A stretch of DNA of 64,000 nucleotides from Ahaetulla prasina (lineage: Eukaryota; Chordata; Lepidosauria; Squamata; Colubridae): NCBI RefSeq assembly GCF_028640845.1, contig NC_080541.1, positions 5,609,435-5,673,434 of the forward strand, read 5' to 3'. Both the position numbers and the translations under genes were made by a program. This document shows positions 62,225 through 64,000 of this stretch, one piece after another (position 1 is the stretch's first letter; every line of letters begins with the position of its first letter). The notes under the pieces are model-generated. The model was given only the letters and a program-made list of their open reading frames with translations. It ran no database searches and was not told the DNA's origin.

Positions 62225-62700
62225 TTTTATTTTATTTATTTATTTTATTTGTCACAACATTTTATATAAGCATAAGCATGAAATAACTATACGATATATA
62301 AGCATATATATAACCGTAAGTATGTAATAACTATATGAAATTGTATACAATCAAAGGGAACATTAGGACAGGAATGGTAGGCACGTTTGTGCTCTTATGC
62401 ACGCCCCTTACAGACCTCTTAGGAATGGGGTGAGGTCAACAGTAGAAAGTCTTTGGTTAAAGCTTTGGGGATTTTGGGAAAAGATCACAGAGTCAGGTAG
62501 TGCATTCCAGGCATTAACAACTCTGTTGCTGAAGTCATATTTTCTGCAATCAAGATTGGAGCGGTTCACATTAAGTTTAAATCTATTGTGTGCTCGTGTA
62601 TTGTTGTGATTGAAGCTGAAGTAGTCTTCAACAGGAAGGAAGTTGTAACAGATGATTCTATGAGTTAAACTCATAGTCGAAGGCGGCGGAGTTCTCTTGA
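62225..62700 (-). mobile_element. L3-like LINE 3' end (unit B)
   Basis: Duplicate of 60573-61048. Confidence 0.9.
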
Positions 62701-62929
62701 TTGTTGCTCTTCTCTGCACTCTTTCTAGAGTCTCAACATCTTTTTTACATTGTGGCGACCAAAACTGTATGCAATATTACAAGTGTGGCCTTACCAAGGC
62801 CTTATAAAGTGGCACTAACACTTCACGTGATCTTGATTCTATCCCTCTGTTTATGCAGCCTAGAAATGTGTTGGCTTTTTTGGCAGCTGCTGCATACTTG
62901 ACAGATGTGACCAGATAAAACAGTGATGA
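62701..62929 (-). mobile_element. CR1 LINE fragment
   Basis: TGTTGCTCTTCTCTGCACTC to CAGATGTGACCAGATAAAAC and AGTGATGAG, ending at a pentamer run, the same end as the CR1 at 55741-55931. Confidence 0.88.
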
Positions 62930-62968
62930 GAATAGAACAGAACAGAACAGAGCAGAACAGAATAGAAT
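62930..62968. repeat. (AACAG/AATAG)n pentamers
   Basis: Short run of AACAG, AGCAG and AATAG units; the tail of the next CR1. Confidence 0.9.
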
Positions 62969-63890
62969 AACAGAGTTGGAAGGGACCTTGGAGGTCTTCT
63001 AGTCCAACCCCCTGCTTTGGCAGGAAACCCTACACCACTTCAGACAAATGGTTGTCCAATCTCTTCTTAAAAACTTCCAGTGTTGGAGCACTCACCACTT
63101 CTGGAGGCAAGTTGTTCCATTGATTATGTTGTGTCTTGCCCGCCCTCAGAGCAGCCGGGGCCTTCTTACCTGCTCCCCAACACTGAGGAATGTATGCCTT
63201 CCGGCCCAAGTCCTGGCTCCATGCCCCCACAAACTGCAGAAGAAGGAGCATCTCCCTGCCCCAGCCCTGACTCCATGCCCAGGCAAACGGAGCAGCTAGA
63301 CCTCCCTCCTCCACAGCAGGTGAGCCTGAGGAGGGTTTACTCCCAAGAACAGCTGATTGGAGTGACCCTCGCATCAGAAGATTGGAGAGGCGGAGGCAAC
63401 AGAGGGAAGGGAGGGGCAGGCCTTAATGAGTGCTGAGTCATGGAGCCACACCCCATGGCCTATATAAAGGAGCTACTTTCTGGCAGTCTCTGAGTCAGGC
63501 AAAAGTCAAACTTATCTTGCTGAAGTCACTTACTGGTCTCCTGCCTGCTCTGAGGACTTTGCTAGGACTTTGGGCAGAGCTGCAGAGGCAAGCCTGATTC
63601 GGATTTCCCGGACCCAGCCGTCAGCGGAGGAGTGGGACACGACAGATTAATTGTTCTAATTGTCAGGAAATTTCTCCTTAGTTCTAAGTTGCTTCTCTCC
63701 TTGCTTAGTTTCCATCCATTGCTTTTTGTCCTGCCTTCTGGTGCTTTGGAGAAGAGCTTGACCCCCTTCCTCCTCTCTGTGGCAGCCCCTCAAATATTGG
63801 AAGACTGCTATCATGTCTCTCCCCTGGTCCTTCCTTCTCTTCACTAGACAAGCCAGTTCCTTCAACTGTTCTTCGTATGTTTTAGCCTCT
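62969..63890 (-). mobile_element. CR1 LINE 3' region split by LTR-1
   Basis: AACAGAGTTGGAAGGGACC to TCGTATGTTTTAGCCTCTC. On minus it codes EERLKELACLVKRRKDQG-like CR1 sequence. LTR-1 is inserted at 63127-63644. Confidence 0.9.
63127..63644 (+). mobile_element. LTR-1 solo LTR
   Basis: TGTTGTGTCTTGCCCGCC to GGGACACGACA, 518 bp, exact 5-bp duplication GATTA (63122-63126, 63645-63649). TATA at 63461. Confidence 0.95.
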
Positions 63891-64000
63891 CTTAAACATG
63901 TTGCCAAGAAAATCACAAGAACTTGTTCCAAAAGTCACTAAGGGCCAGAAGTCACCTCAAGGACCATGAAAACAACATAAAAGTTTTTCTCAGTTCCGTT
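63891..64000. other. Unassigned end of window
   Basis: No family recognised. Confidence 0.3.

Larger units (their letters stand above)
61221..62872 (+). repeat. Tandem duplication, unit B (1,652 bp)
   Basis: Second copy. The extra length is a 5-bp gain (CTTCT) near 62142. The third occurrence of the junction words is at 62873, where the sequence leaves the duplication (GCTGCATACTTGACAG). Confidence 0.95.

Overview
The window looks like non-coding DNA from an advanced (colubroid) snake. Short CR1 and Rex1-like LINE 3' ends running into (AATAG)n/(ATTCT)n pentamers are known to be abundant in such genomes. Alongside them are an L2-clade LINE, a BovB-type LINE fragment, L1 3' ends, Sauria-type tRNA SINEs, many hAT MITEs and solo LTRs. 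I found no host protein-coding exon, rRNA, functional tRNA, CRISPR array or prokaryotic gene. All recognisable protein similarity is to decayed retrotransposon ORFs. The species is inference. Family labels such as hAT-a or LTR-1 are my own working names.

Layout. 1-7.4 kb: an L2 3' half, several hAT elements with exact 8-bp target-site duplications (TSDs), a three-level nest (hAT > LTR > L2) and a 500-bp polypurine tract. 7.4-13.5 kb: a CR1 copy carrying a solo LTR, a hAT element and a Rex1-like insertion, then BovB and L2 fragments, an L2-tailed SINE and a palindromic MITE. 13.7-16.2 kb: a 2.4-kb L2 copy. 16.5-23.1 kb: CR1 plus solo LTR, SINE, a 300-bp pentamer block, Rex1-like and L3-like LINEs, and two L1 3' ends 93 bp apart. 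23.8-26.3 kb: a 1.26-kb tandem duplication. 26.4-35.5 kb: hAT, SINE and LTR pieces, ending in two inverted solo LTRs inside one L3-like LINE. 35.7-45.5 kb: SINEs, minisatellites, three large purine-rich or minisatellite blocks, solo LTRs and palindromic MITEs. 45.5-51 kb: L3-like LINEs nested with hAT and SINE copies, and a Rex1-like LINE. 51.8-55.7 kb: the longest element, a nearly complete L2 LINE with an intact-looking endonuclease segment and a frameshifted reverse transcriptase. 55.7-64 kb: CR1 copies with hAT and LTR insertions and a very recent 1.65-kb tandem duplication.

How the parts relate. These elements do not form a pathway; the layering is what the sequence records. Exact TSDs (8 bp for hAT, 5 bp for LTRs, 9-13 bp for L1 and Rex1-like copies, none visible for L2) let insertions be ordered: CR1 and L3-like copies are usually hosts, and hAT elements and LTRs are usually guests. 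The tRNA SINE with an L2-like 3' end sits in the same window as its probable L2 partner. I saw no convincing undescribed gene system. The most notable structures are two recent tandem duplications with readable junctions, a solo-LTR family with eight TSD-supported copies and no internal region, long foldback MITEs, and a recurrent CR1-pentamer-CR1 junction.
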